Of a stretch of DNA of 61,386 nt, positions 1 through 9,681 are shown in pieces; position 1 is the stretch's first letter, and every line of letters starts with the position of its first letter. The stretch is from Candidatus Thalassarchaeaceae archaeon (lineage in GTDB: Archaea > Thermoplasmatota > Poseidoniia > Poseidoniales > Thalassarchaeaceae): positions 1 to 61,386 of the forward strand of contig JAJPRD010000006.1 in assembly GCA_023700255.1 (NCBI GenBank), written 5' to 3'. The notes beneath the pieces are model-generated. The model was not told the DNA's origin, did not search any database, and worked only from the letters and a program-made list of their open reading frames with translations. A program made the translations under genes and the position numbers.

Positions 1-59
1 TATTCTAACTAAAGCAAAGAGATTACAAGTAATAGGTCTTGGCAAAGAATAGTGATAAC

Positions 60-1352
60 ATGGCAGTAGACAATAGCCGATTGAAAGGATTTTACAAACT
101 ATCCGTCCCTGAAAGAAGAGATAAATTAGCAGAGATAGCAGGTTTAACTGACGAACAAGTTCAAGCATGGGCTAATGCAGAATTATCAGAAGAAGCTGCG
201 GACCGTATGATAGAGAACGTAGTAGGGAGATATTCACTACCAATAGGGGTCGCTACTAACTTCATCATTGATGATGAACATTACTTAGTACCATTCGTTG
301 TTGAAGAAGCAAGCGTAGTTGCTGCTGCATCCAACATGGCAAAAAGATGCCACGCTAAAGGGGGCTTTAGGTCAAACAATACTGACCCCATAATGATAGG
401 TCAAATTCAAATTGTAGATTGCGAAGATCCTGAGGCATCGAGAGATTCAATACTAGCAGCCAAAGATCAATTGATTCAGTCATGTAATGAGGTTGACCCG
501 ATATTAGTTAAATTCGGAGGAGGATGCAAAGACGTAGAAGTCCGAATAATAGAAACCATGTCTGGACCTATGGTTATTGTCCACATACTTGTAGATTGTA
601 GAGATGCTATGGGAGCTAATGCAGTCAACACAATGGCTGAAACCATTGCCCCTAAAGTGGAATCATTGTCAGGAGGGACTGTCATCCTGAGGATCATCAG
701 CAATTTAGCCATACATAGACTGGCAAGAGTTAGCGCTATATTCACTGCTGAAGAAATGTCTGATAAAGGAGACCCGGCACAAGGCTCTGAAGTCATCGAT
801 GGAGTAATACAAGCATACCATTTTGCTGCAGCAGACCCATTTAGAGCAACCACTCACAACAAAGGAATCATGAATGCTATTTCACCGATAGCAATCGCAT
901 GTGGACAAGATTGGAGAGCAATTGAATCAGGTGCTCACTCGTATTGTGCCCATGAAAAACAGTATAGTTCAATGACACACTGGGAAAAAGACTCAGAAGG
1001 TAATTTAGTTGGTTCAATTGAATGTCCTATGGCCGTCGGACTAGTCGGAGGTGCAGTAAGAATACATCCTGGGGCTCAAGCAAATGTCGCACTCTTGGGA
1101 ATAAAAAGTGCTAATGATTTAGCTAAAGTAATGGCTGCTGCTGGTATGGCACAAAACTTAGGAGCACTCAGAGCATTAGCCACTGTAGGAATACAGGCAG
1201 GACATATGAAACTACATCTAAAAAATATGATTAGTGCAGCAGGAGCAATGGATCATGAGATCGACATAGTCGCAAACATGGTAAAACAAAGTGGTGAAAG
1301 AATCACTATGGCAATAGTAGAAACTGCAATACTAGAAATTAGGGAAAAGTAA
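60..1352 (+). CDS. hmgA: Class II hydroxymethylglutaryl-CoA reductase
   Basis: This enzyme reduces HMG-CoA to mevalonate in the pathway that supplies isoprenoid ether lipids. The protein reads through the whole class II (Pseudomonas mevalonii-like) pattern: an N-terminal MIENVVG block, a VVEEASVVAAAS segment with the catalytic Glu at about residue 83, a GGGC segment, a RDAMGANAVNTMAE segment and a C-terminal LHLKN segment. Length (430 aa) matches the class II family. Two in-frame starts are possible, TTG at 39 and ATG at 60; stops lie just upstream at 30-35, so the gene is complete. The ATG is preferred. It is convergent with scpB. Class II reductases in Archaea are known from Thermoplasmatales and Archaeoglobales, which supports the lineage call. 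Confidence 0.93.
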   Translation: MAVDNSRLKGFYKLSVPERRDKLAEIAGLTDEQVQAWANAELSEEAADRMIENVVGRYSLPIGVATNFIIDDEHYLVPFVVEEASVVAAASNMAKRCHAKGGFRSNNTDPIMIGQIQIVDCEDPEASRDSILAAKDQLIQSCNEVDPILVKFGGGCKDVEVRIIETMSGPMVIVHILVDCRDAMGANAVNTMAETIAPKVESLSGGTVILRIISNLAIHRLARVSAIFTAEEMSDKGDPAQGSEVIDGVIQAYHFAAADPFRATTHNKGIMNAISPIAIACGQDWRAIESGAHSYCAHEKQYSSMTHWEKDSEGNLVGSIECPMAVGLVGGAVRIHPGAQANVALLGIKSANDLAKVMAAAGMAQNLGALRALATVGIQAGHMKLHLKNMISAAGAMDHEIDIVANMVKQSGERITMAIVETAILEIREK

Positions 1353-1372
1353 AATTCTAATTTTTGTTTTAA
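1353..1372 (+). terminator. T-rich terminator after HMG-CoA reductase
   Basis: The stop codon is followed by a T-rich run in the short gap between two convergent genes. Archaeal transcription commonly ends at such U-runs without a hairpin. No stem is visible. The run enters the end of scpB. Confidence 0.35.
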
Positions 1373-1974
1373 GTTTCAGAGACATTCCCCTCTTCTGTAA
1401 ATTCAGTTATCGTCATTTGCTCATCCGGAGCGAGAGATGCTGCAAGTTGAGCACTGGTAAGTCCTGCTTTAGCAGCTTCAGAACGGAACCAGGAGCGCAC
1501 TGCACGATAGTCAACCTCTGGGCATCCGAAATATTCAGCGAATCTGCGAGTAGTAGTTAGACGACGAGTCAAACCATCACGGCGTCTATCGATTAGACCT
1601 AAGTTTGCTAAATCCCTCACGTGATCGTATGCCCTTTGTCCAAGCATTTCCACTAACTGAGATTGAGCCATCGGCTGGTGGTAAGCAATTAATGCAGCAG
1701 CCGGAAGAAGCCTCTGAGGAGTATCTGGACGGAAAGATTCTGGTAAATGAGGGGAAAGACTAGGGCGAACTTCAAATATCCATCTTCCAGATACTTCTGT
1801 CAATTGCAATGCAGAATCTTGCCTCCTTTTGATTCGTGCCTGTAACTCAGATAGGGCTAACTTAACATCCTCTGAAGATTTATCAACCGTTTTAGAAAGT
1901 TCATCTGTAGACATGGAGCGACCAGAGGTAAACATTATTGCTTCGAGAATAATTGAAAGACTAGCATCACTCAT
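1369..1974 (-). CDS. scpB: Segregation and condensation protein B
   Basis: ScpB is a kleisin-associated winged-helix protein that works with ScpA and SMC in chromosome compaction and segregation. The 201 aa product has the usual ScpB layout: an N-terminal half beginning SDASLSIILEAIMFTSG and a second winged helix around residues 85-150 (LIAYHQPMAQSQLVEMLGQRAYDHVRDLANLGLI), ending in a short acidic tail. The ATG overlaps the end of scpA by 8 bases, and smc lies directly upstream of scpA, so the three form one operon. Confidence rests on the family pattern together with this context. Confidence 0.9.
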   Translation of the reverse strand: MSDASLSIILEAIMFTSGRSMSTDELSKTVDKSSEDVKLALSELQARIKRRQDSALQLTEVSGRWIFEVRPSLSPHLPESFRPDTPQRLLPAAALIAYHQPMAQSQLVEMLGQRAYDHVRDLANLGLIDRRRDGLTRRLTTTRRFAEYFGCPEVDYRAVRSWFRSEAAKAGLTSAQLAASLAPDEQMTITEFTEEGNVSET

Positions 1975-2974
1975 TCATTATCGCTCCTTCATAAATTGAT
2001 GCTTTCGGATTAATACGGTTAGTTAGAGTAGAAAAATCATCATCTTCAAAATGTAGATTCTTCAATTTAATTTGACCATCAAGATCTTGAGATACTTCAG
2101 CATATCCCCTATGAGTCAAGAAAAGAGAAGAAACTAAAGCAGTCACTTGAGCTTCTGATTCTGCTTCCTCTAAACTTAATCCTGACTGGATTGAATTTTG
2201 CTTTAAGACTTCGACTATATCACTAAGATTAGTTGTAGTTTTTTCTTCTACGGTACGGCTACGCAATGCATCCCAAGTTCTTTTTAAATCATCTTCAAGA
2301 TTTTCAACATGTAAGCTACCTCCGAATCGAGCACGAGCTTTTTCATTTGCCTCACGACGTTCTTTGGCGATTTGCTCCCTCATTTTTTGTTCTTCTGAAA
2401 GCCTACCTGCTGCTTGAAGCCCCATTAATAATTCACCTAAAGTCACAGGTCGACCTTCTTCACGGTGTATTCTCCCTTCAAACATACTTGGAAGAACATC
2501 ACTGGCAGCACCAGTAAGTACTCCTATTGAAAAATTATAATCTTCATCTGAAAATTCAGTTTCCCAAGAATCTTCAAAATCCCACGATTCTTCAACTTCT
2601 TCATCAATAAGAGAACGTTCTTGTCTTTCAAGAAGAGTACTTGCTTGGCCCCGAAGTATTGTCCATGCCATTCGAACTAACCTTCCACAAGTGGGTAGGT
2701 CTATATTTTCAGAGTGACTTATTCTTTGGTTAAATAATTCCAAAAATACTGAAAGATCTACATCCCAGGGGTCAAGGTCACTATTTTGAAACATTTGAAA
2801 AACTAGAGCTACAGACCTATCGAATGGGTCTATCAAAAATTGATGCTCGGCTTCTTCAACCAACGACAACTCCACTAAACGATCTAAATATTGACTAGTT
2901 TCAAGATCTGCCTCGCCACCAAGTAATCGAGAGACTATATCATCCCTCATAGTAGAACCATCAAAAACAGACAC
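1967..2974 (-). CDS. scpA: Segregation and condensation protein A (kleisin)
   Basis: ScpA is the kleisin that bridges the SMC heads. The 335 aa product shows the N-terminal ScpA signature (FQMFQNSDLDPWDVDLSVFLELFNQRI, about residues 58-85), an acidic middle linker and a C-terminal winged-helix region. The start is a GTG preceded by GAGGTA, a Shine-Dalgarno that overlaps the smc stop codon; the next ATG is residue 9. The gene is longer than the usual 230-270 aa because of the acidic linker at about residues 120-150. It is translated in series with smc upstream and scpB downstream. Confidence 0.9.
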   Translation of the reverse strand: MSVFDGSTMRDDIVSRLLGGEADLETSQYLDRLVELSLVEEAEHQFLIDPFDRSVALVFQMFQNSDLDPWDVDLSVFLELFNQRISHSENIDLPTCGRLVRMAWTILRGQASTLLERQERSLIDEEVEESWDFEDSWETEFSDEDYNFSIGVLTGAASDVLPSMFEGRIHREEGRPVTLGELLMGLQAAGRLSEEQKMREQIAKERREANEKARARFGGSLHVENLEDDLKRTWDALRSRTVEEKTTTNLSDIVEVLKQNSIQSGLSLEEAESEAQVTALVSSLFLTHRGYAEVSQDLDGQIKLKNLHFEDDDFSTLTNRINPKASIYEGAIMNE

Positions 2975-2983
2975 AAAATTACC

Positions 2984-5900
2984 TCATTCAATTTCTATCT
3001 CAGACGATTTAACCTCGTCACTATTACTCTCTGCATTATCCTCATCTACTAACGTATTATGGAGAAGATTAGCTTCTTCAATATCTTCGGTCCAATCCTC
3101 AGTCCGCTCCCTTAATGCTTCTAAATCTCCATTGTTCGGGAGATTTGAAATTTCATCAGGCACCTCCATATCATCTACATCTAGTCCTGCTCTTTCGGCA
3201 AGGCCGCCTAGAGACTTAGGTGCACCCAAAGGTTCAGGAACCCTAGGCATTTTTTCTGGATCTGGTAATACTAATTCGGAGCGCTCATCATCAGATTGCT
3301 TTCTGGCTGCTTCTTCTTTTTCTATCTCTTCACTCATTTGTAATGCAGCAGCACGGTCGAAATCAGTAATTCTTCGACTACAACCATCACCAGCATGAGT
3401 AATTCCAATGTGATGATTTGCAAGATTCAAACTAACTTTTCTTAATGTCACCATGATAAATTGGGCTCTCTGAGAACGCATCAAACATAGAGTAGCTATT
3501 AATTCAGAATTAAATGGATCTAAGTTTTGATCGACCTCATCGAAATAATAGAATGGACTTGGTTCATAATCTTGTATAGCGAATATTAATGCCAGGGCTG
3601 CCATTGATTTTTCACCACCTGAGAGTAAGTTTCTACGAGTTTTGCTACTCTTACCTGGAGGAACACAATCCATCTCTAAACCCCCATCAAATGGATTCTT
3701 CATATTCTCTAATCTAAGACTACCAATCCCACCAGGTTGGAGAAGCTGATAAACACGGCTAAAGTTTCTGTTGACATGCTCGAAGACTAATAGGAGTCTC
3801 TTTTTCCTTTCAGACTCTAATCTATCTGCAATACTAACAAGGTCATCACGCCTTTGTCGGAGTGTTTTACCATCCTCTACAAGGCCTGCAATACGCTCTA
3901 CAGCAACATCATATTGTTCAATTGCTAACATATTGACATCACCTAGATGACCGAGGCGACGTTCGAGTCCCTGCACTACTCTCTCCGCCTCGGCCACTGT
4001 AGGTAATTGGATATCTGCAGATGGAACCTCAATATGTTCTGCTGCTAATTCAGAAATAATTTCATTGACTGTTTCTCTTTTCTGATTAATCTGAATGTTT
4101 AGGTCCTCGACTCGAGAACCGAATGTCTCGCGTTTCTGAGAACTCGACTCTAAGTTAGCCCTCAAAATTGCTCTTTCTTCTACTATAACCTCTCTACGCT
4201 GTGTAAGGATCTGTTGTTCTTCATTAAATTGTGAGGCTTGACCTTTCAAATCAACTAATAATTCTCTTGATTTAGTTATAGACGATTTTAAGGTATTAAT
4301 GAAACTCTTAGTGTCTGACACTAATGATTCTTTCTTTTGGATTTGCCTCGCAAGTTCAGATAATCTATCTGAGAGAATATTCATTCGTTCATTCCCACTA
4401 AGTATTGCGGCATCAGAAATAAGTCTTGTACGCTCAGCATCTGTCCTGGTTTTCTCAGCATTCCGTAATATTTCTGATAAATGGTCGGGAGTGTGATTTT
4501 GTAATGCAGTAGCTGCATTTACCCTTTCCTCGAGTGAATCAAGATGTTTTTGATTTGAAACTTCTGCTGCCTCCTTTGCGCTGACAAAAGACCGCTCAGC
4601 AAGAGTGAATTCTTCTCTCGCAGATAATATTTTTTTACCTATATCTTCAACATGTTTCTGAGCGCGCGACAAATCAGATTTCCATTCACGTATTTTCACT
4701 GATTGATCACTATCGTCAAGACCATGGATTTGGTCACGAAGTATCTGCTGATTAGTTCTTAATTCCCTTAATGCAGCTTCCACTGTTGAATAAAGTAGAT
4801 TTGCTTCTTCAACCGCCCTCTCAAGTCTTTCATTACCTAATTGCCCTGGATTACCTCCTCCGAAACTAGGTCTTGATGAACCAACTGGTGAGCCTCCAGT
4901 CATAGCGCCAGAACCTTCGATAATATCTCCCTTTAGGGTGACCATTCGAACACCGCCCATATTCTTACGCGCTATTTCCATAGATTGCACAATAAGCGTG
5001 TTCCTAGATGCATACCTTACAGCAATATCAATCTCTAAATCATAATCTAACAAATCATGAGCGAAACCAAGAATCCCTGGGTTTCGAGCAACAATTAGAG
5101 TCCTTCCTTGAGGCCTTGAAATGTTTAGCTTGTTGAGAGGGAGGAAAGTTGCCCTTCCGCCGCCATTGAGTCTCAACCACTTTATACAAGACGCTGCAAC
5201 CTCATCATTCATCACAACAATACTTCTAAGACCATTTCCAAGAGCTAGTGCCAACGCTTCTTCGTTAACTGGGTCTTTAGGGGAACACAGTTCCCCCAGT
5301 GTCCCAAGAATTCCTTTGATATCCCCGCTTTGACGTAATTTTGTGAGAGCCGCGATAGTACTTGCAGAACCTGGCCTATTCGCCTTCGTTTCTTGACGGG
5401 CTCGTGCTTTAGCCAGCTCAACTTCTGAATCTCGTGCTCTGACTTCTGCTCGGTCACGATCTTCTCTTAATGCAATTTCTTGTTTAGTCAATCTTTGAAG
5501 TTCATTTGCAAGACCAGTTCTATCTAATTTTTTACCACCATCTTGTAATTCTTCACCAACTAACTCCAGATCGTCACGATTTAGTGTTGCCTGCTCATAT
5601 TCATCTTCGAAATCAGCTAACTTTTCGGAGGCTATCTGAGCAGTTTGTTCAGCCCTATCAGATTCTAGTTTGGCTACTGAATAATTCTGATGCTTTTCTG
5701 AAACTAAATCGGTCGCTTGGCCAAGTGCGCGATTTAAGTCGCGACCATGCCTATCTCCTGACTGAATTGCCTCCCTAGCTTGTTTCTCATCTAACGCGGC
5801 TCTATCCAAATCATCTTCAGCAGCAGACAATGATGCTGTAGCCAAATTCAACTCTTCTCTGCCCTTGAGTATAGCCGATTCTGCTCCCTGGTAATCGTCA

Positions 5901-6916
5901 CGAATAATCTCAATATCTTCATCAGCATCTTCAATGATTTTTAATTGGTCGCCCACCCTATCGGAATTGGTTTCAATATCAATCTCATGTTTTCGAATTG
6001 TATCTAATAATTCTTTAGCGTCGCCACTCATTATATCGTCTAAATCGTTCCCTATTTGGACAAGTTCTTCATCAAACTTACCAAGATTGAGGTTACCTGA
6101 TCGGATATTTTCGGTAAGACCTTTGATTTGTACCGAATAGCTTGAACGCTCTTCACCAAGAAGCCTGACCTCATCTAATCTATTCCTGTATCTAGATTGA
6201 TGGAGTACAATTTTATTCACATCTAACTCATCTTTCAACTCTTTAAATTTTAATGCCTGTTGGCGCTCTTTGCCTAAACCTTTGAGACGATGCTTTTGTT
6301 CCTCTTCAAACAAATCTATTGTTTCAACATTATTCTCTACTACTTTTCGTTGGTTATTCGCTCGACGTATTTCATCATCATAAGCAGTGACTCCAGCTAC
6401 CTCTTCCAAGACCCCTCTTCTCTTATGAGGAGTCATTGATGCAAGATTAGTGACATCTCCTTGTAATACAATATTGTAGCCATCACCATGTAAGCCTGCT
6501 TCGGCCAAAACCCTTCTCATTTCTGTAGCAGTAGATGGATTATCATTAATGTAATAAGATGACACAGTATCATTTTTACGATTTAATCTTACTGAACGAG
6601 TAAATTTGACTTCCTCGGTATCAATTCTTAATCTACGCCTTCCATCAATCTCGGGGGAATTCTTGAAAACAAGTGTTGCAGACATATTTCTAGCAGCTTT
6701 CCCCCCACCGCCTCCATTGAAAATTAACTCAGAAACGTTAGATGCTCTTAGTGAACGAGTTGATTTAGGACCAAGGACAAATTGTATAGCATCTCCACAA
6801 TTAGACTTCCCTGACCCATTAGGGCCTGTTATTGCAGTGAATCCTTCTTCAAAAGGGATAGTGATTTCTCCACCAAATGATTTAAAATTTTCAAGTTCAA
6901 TCCTTACTAGATGCAT
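2984..6916 (-). CDS. smc: Chromosome segregation ATPase SMC
   Basis: This is the ATPase of the SMC-ScpAB condensin. Visible parts are an N-terminal Walker A (GPNGSGKSN, about residues 31-39), long coiled coils, a central hinge (around residues 510-660, glycine-rich GDIKGILGTLGEL and GNGLRSIVV segments), the ABC signature LLSGGEKSMAA and the Walker B FYYFDEVDQNLD. At 1310 aa it is longer than typical SMC (about 1170-1190). The excess includes a roughly 116-residue acidic, proline-containing tail after the head. An upstream ATG at 6973 exists, but the ATG at 6916 has a GGTGATGGG Shine-Dalgarno and gives the family N-terminus MHLVRIELENFKSF. First gene of the smc-scpA-scpB operon. Confidence 0.95.
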   Translation of the reverse strand: MHLVRIELENFKSFGGEITIPFEEGFTAITGPNGSGKSNCGDAIQFVLGPKSTRSLRASNVSELIFNGGGGGKAARNMSATLVFKNSPEIDGRRRLRIDTEEVKFTRSVRLNRKNDTVSSYYINDNPSTATEMRRVLAEAGLHGDGYNIVLQGDVTNLASMTPHKRRGVLEEVAGVTAYDDEIRRANNQRKVVENNVETIDLFEEEQKHRLKGLGKERQQALKFKELKDELDVNKIVLHQSRYRNRLDEVRLLGEERSSYSVQIKGLTENIRSGNLNLGKFDEELVQIGNDLDDIMSGDAKELLDTIRKHEIDIETNSDRVGDQLKIIEDADEDIEIIRDDYQGAESAILKGREELNLATASLSAAEDDLDRAALDEKQAREAIQSGDRHGRDLNRALGQATDLVSEKHQNYSVAKLESDRAEQTAQIASEKLADFEDEYEQATLNRDDLELVGEELQDGGKKLDRTGLANELQRLTKQEIALREDRDRAEVRARDSEVELAKARARQETKANRPGSASTIAALTKLRQSGDIKGILGTLGELCSPKDPVNEEALALALGNGLRSIVVMNDEVAASCIKWLRLNGGGRATFLPLNKLNISRPQGRTLIVARNPGILGFAHDLLDYDLEIDIAVRYASRNTLIVQSMEIARKNMGGVRMVTLKGDIIEGSGAMTGGSPVGSSRPSFGGGNPGQLGNERLERAVEEANLLYSTVEAALRELRTNQQILRDQIHGLDDSDQSVKIREWKSDLSRAQKHVEDIGKKILSAREEFTLAERSFVSAKEAAEVSNQKHLDSLEERVNAATALQNHTPDHLSEILRNAEKTRTDAERTRLISDAAILSGNERMNILSDRLSELARQIQKKESLVSDTKSFINTLKSSITKSRELLVDLKGQASQFNEEQQILTQRREVIVEERAILRANLESSSQKRETFGSRVEDLNIQINQKRETVNEIISELAAEHIEVPSADIQLPTVAEAERVVQGLERRLGHLGDVNMLAIEQYDVAVERIAGLVEDGKTLRQRRDDLVSIADRLESERKKRLLLVFEHVNRNFSRVYQLLQPGGIGSLRLENMKNPFDGGLEMDCVPPGKSSKTRRNLLSGGEKSMAALALIFAIQDYEPSPFYYFDEVDQNLDPFNSELIATLCLMRSQRAQFIMVTLRKVSLNLANHHIGITHAGDGCSRRITDFDRAAALQMSEEIEKEEAARKQSDDERSELVLPDPEKMPRVPEPLGAPKSLGGLAERAGLDVDDMEVPDEISNLPNNGDLEALRERTEDWTEDIEEANLLHNTLVDEDNAESNSDEVKSSEIEIE

Positions 6917-7084
6917 CCCATCACCATATAATATCAGCAATTTCTCGCTGACATCATTAATTGGCTGCCGCATTTCCGTCTATGAACCTTGAGGATAAAT
7001 AGAGCGCAGCAATGCGAAAAATGAACCTATTTATTTATGCCGTTATTTACTTACATTAAGCGAAGATTAATTCACAAACGTCCT
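6917..7084. promoter_or_regulatory. Divergent promoter region between smc and nadB
   Basis: This region separates two divergent transcription units. On the plus strand TATTTATTTAT at 7028-7038 is a plausible archaeal TATA element for nadB, about 50 bases before its likely ATG. On the minus strand a TATTTATCC-like element at about 6990-6999 could serve smc. No operator repeat was seen. These calls rest on base composition and position only. Confidence 0.35.
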
Positions 7085-8734
7085 ATGGACATTAATATGA
7101 GCACCACAGTCAGGGATGAATTAATGCCCGCTGTAGATATTGCAGTAGTCGGATCAGGCATTGCAGGTTTATTCTTAGCGCATCGTTGTGCTCAGAAAGG
7201 TTTGAGTGTAGCATTAATCACAAAAAAAAGCATATCCACATCAAATACGAATTGGGCGCAAGGAGGTATTGCCGGAGTATTGGATCATGAAAATGAAGAG
7301 GCGATAGAAGCGCATGTTGCCGATACATTATCTGCTGGTGCAGGATTATGTGATGAAAAAGTAGTTAGATCAGTTGTACTAGAAGCAGCAGATCGGATAA
7401 GAGACCTAGTAAAACATGGAGTTCGTTTCGATAAAAATGAAAGGGGAGATTATGATACTGTTAGAGAGGGTGGTCACTCTGACCAAAGAATATTGCATTC
7501 AAAAGATGCGACCGGAGCTGAAATTGAAAGGGCTTTGACGAAATCAACATCTGGTGAAATTGATGAAAGATTTACAATATTAGAAAACTGGATGGCGATT
7601 GACCTCATTCAAAGAAAACATGGTGATCCGAGGGAGGGAGTAGTTGGTTTATGGTGCCTATCACCATCTGGAGTAGTCCATACTTTACCTGCAAAAACAA
7701 TAGTTCTAGCAACCGGAGGAGTTGGATATCTTCATCGATCCACAACTAATCCATCTATTGCGACAGGAGATGGAGTAGGGATGGCACTACGTTCAGGAGC
7801 AGATATCAAAGACATAGAATTCATACAATTTCACCCTACATCCTTAGCGGTGAATGACTCGAGACCTTTCTTAATCACAGAAGCTATGAGAGGCCATGGC
7901 GCAGTATTAATGACGAATGAAAATTATAATCATTGGAAAAAATCAGAGAGTACGAAACCTCAAGATTACTCTTTTATGAAGAATTACTCTGAAATGGGGT
8001 CACTAGGGACAAGAGATATTGTTGCTAGAGCTATCGATGCTGAACTTAAGAAAAATGGAGACGAACATGTCCTCTTAATCACTGAGCATTTGAAAAGAAA
8101 TAAACTAATAGAAAAATTCCCTAATATAAATAAAAAACTATTTTCTTATGGGATTAATCTAGGTCCAGACCCTATCCCTGTCATACCTGCGGCACATTAC
8201 ATGGTAGGAGGAGTCACTGTAAATGAACATGGGCATGCGTTAGTTGATGGTGAAAAAATGCCAGGACTTTATGCAATAGGGGAAGTTGCCAGAACTGGCT
8301 TACATGGGGCTAATCGGCTAGCATCAAATAGCCTACTTGAAGCAGTAGTATATTCAGAAAGAGCAGCTGCTGACTTGATTCAAAATGCCAAGAAAAATGA
8401 ATTACAGCAATTGCCAGAAGTAATCCCTCTATGGCGTGCAGATAATCTCGTTACGTTAATAGAACATGCACCTCTACGTGCAGATTTAGATGCTTTAAGG
8501 ACAACTATGACCATGGATGTAGGGATAGTGAAAAGTAATGCTAGACTAAAGAGAGCTCAGAGAAGAATTATTCATTTAGAAAATGAAGTTGAAATAATCT
8601 GGGAAAGTTGTAAACCCACCCAAGATTTAGTGGAATTAAGGAACCTCATCCATGTGGCAAAAATTGTAGTAAGCGCATCTTTAGAGAGGAAAGAAAACGT
8701 CGGTTTACACTATAATAAAGATTATAATAATTAA
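7085..8734 (+). CDS. nadB: L-aspartate oxidase
   Basis: NadB oxidises L-aspartate to iminoaspartate, the first step of de novo NAD synthesis, using FAD. The N-terminus carries a dinucleotide-binding GSGIAGLFLAHR motif. Family hallmarks follow: TNWAQGGIAGV, the EGGHSDQRILHSKDATG block, ATGGVGYLHRSTTNP, IQFHPTSL and GEVARTGLHGANRLASNSLLE. The open frame extends to an ATG at 7037, but a TATA-like element overlaps that site, so the ATG at 7085 (or 7097) is the more likely start. No quinolinate synthase lies next to it. Its stop codon overlaps that of the convergent ketopantoate reductase gene. Confidence 0.93.
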   Translation: MDINMSTTVRDELMPAVDIAVVGSGIAGLFLAHRCAQKGLSVALITKKSISTSNTNWAQGGIAGVLDHENEEAIEAHVADTLSAGAGLCDEKVVRSVVLEAADRIRDLVKHGVRFDKNERGDYDTVREGGHSDQRILHSKDATGAEIERALTKSTSGEIDERFTILENWMAIDLIQRKHGDPREGVVGLWCLSPSGVVHTLPAKTIVLATGGVGYLHRSTTNPSIATGDGVGMALRSGADIKDIEFIQFHPTSLAVNDSRPFLITEAMRGHGAVLMTNENYNHWKKSESTKPQDYSFMKNYSEMGSLGTRDIVARAIDAELKKNGDEHVLLITEHLKRNKLIEKFPNINKKLFSYGINLGPDPIPVIPAAHYMVGGVTVNEHGHALVDGEKMPGLYAIGEVARTGLHGANRLASNSLLEAVVYSERAAADLIQNAKKNELQQLPEVIPLWRADNLVTLIEHAPLRADLDALRTTMTMDVGIVKSNARLKRAQRRIIHLENEVEIIWESCKPTQDLVELRNLIHVAKIVVSASLERKENVGLHYNKDYNN

Positions 8735-9681
8735 TCAAATTTAGATGAATTCTCAATTCCTTTAATTAAACCATGTAATATTGCATTACAGGGAGTAGGT
8801 ATCCCTTCAGCTTCGCCTCGAAGAACAACTGCCCCACATAAAGCATCAATTTCTGTTGGTCGACCTGCCATTATATCTTGAAGCATCGAACACCTATTTT
8901 CAGGAGATATCACCACGACATCTCGAAGGTATGTCTCTAATTCAATATCTCCAAGATCAACCCCACTAGCACGTGCAACTATTGCGGCTTCACGCATCGC
9001 CTGCATAGATTGCTGCCAAAGAGAATTAATCTCTAAAAGGGCCCCGTTTCGAACCCCTGCAATAGCACAAACTGGATTAATAGCGACATTTATTAGTAAT
9101 TTTTTCCAAATAATCTGTTGGATATCGTCACTTAATACTGCGTTCAAATCAGCATCGTTGAGCATGTTAAGCAGATACTCTGCTTTGTTATTTTCAGAAC
9201 CATCCAATGCTCCGAAAGTTATACAACCTCTGCCTACCCAGTGAACTACACCCTCACTATTTCGCCAAGCAGCATGAGTTATAGAACCAACAAATACACG
9301 ATCTCTCCCTATTCGATGAGCTAATATCTCTGCATTCCCTAATCCATTTTGAATCGTCAAAGCATAACCCTCGGGAGTAAGAACCTCAGATGCTATCTGA
9401 GTTAATGCAGGAGTATCGAGTGTTTTACCACAAATTATTGCAACATCACAAGTTCCCCTTATTTGCTCTGAAAGAGAACCAGATTCGCTGTCAACTACTA
9501 AATATCTTTCAGATGGAACGACTTCTATACTACCTTCAGGAGTATGAAGAACTAAACCCATATCTGAAAGATTGGAGGCAGTACGACCTCGAGATACGCA
9601 TATGATATCTGCATTTGTATCAGCTAAGGCGCCTAGAAGGATCCCTCCAATTGAACCCACTCCAATAATCGCAACTCTCAA
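8731..9681 (-). CDS. panE: 2-dehydropantoate 2-reductase (ketopantoate reductase)
   Basis: PanE reduces ketopantoate to pantoate with NADPH for coenzyme A synthesis. The product begins with a Rossmann GVGSIGG motif, has the IIWKKLLINVAINP segment bearing the catalytic lysine of the ApbA/PanE family, and ends with the RPTEIDALCGAV block. The frame opens at 9705, inside the upstream gene. The best start is a TTG at 9681 that overlaps the upstream stop as TTGA, with AGGTGG as Shine-Dalgarno, implying translational coupling. PanB, the preceding enzyme, is encoded at 46349-47164, so the pathway genes are dispersed. Confidence 0.88.
   Translation of the reverse strand: MRVAIIGVGSIGGILLGALADTNADIICVSRGRTASNLSDMGLVLHTPEGSIEVVPSERYLVVDSESGSLSEQIRGTCDVAIICGKTLDTPALTQIASEVLTPEGYALTIQNGLGNAEILAHRIGRDRVFVGSITHAAWRNSEGVVHWVGRGCITFGALDGSENNKAEYLLNMLNDADLNAVLSDDIQQIIWKKLLINVAINPVCAIAGVRNGALLEINSLWQQSMQAMREAAIVARASGVDLGDIELETYLRDVVVISPENRCSMLQDIMAGRPTEIDALCGAVVLRGEAEGIPTPCNAILHGLIKGIENSSKFD

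Noticed and set aside
476-853. 125-codon open frame antisense to HMG-CoA reductase
   Set aside because: The plus-strand gene is unambiguous over this stretch and the antisense product has no recognisable motif.
5506-5778. Open frame antisense to smc (90 codons)
   Set aside because: It lies wholly inside the smc coiled-coil region on the opposite strand, has no family signature and an ordinary antisense composition.
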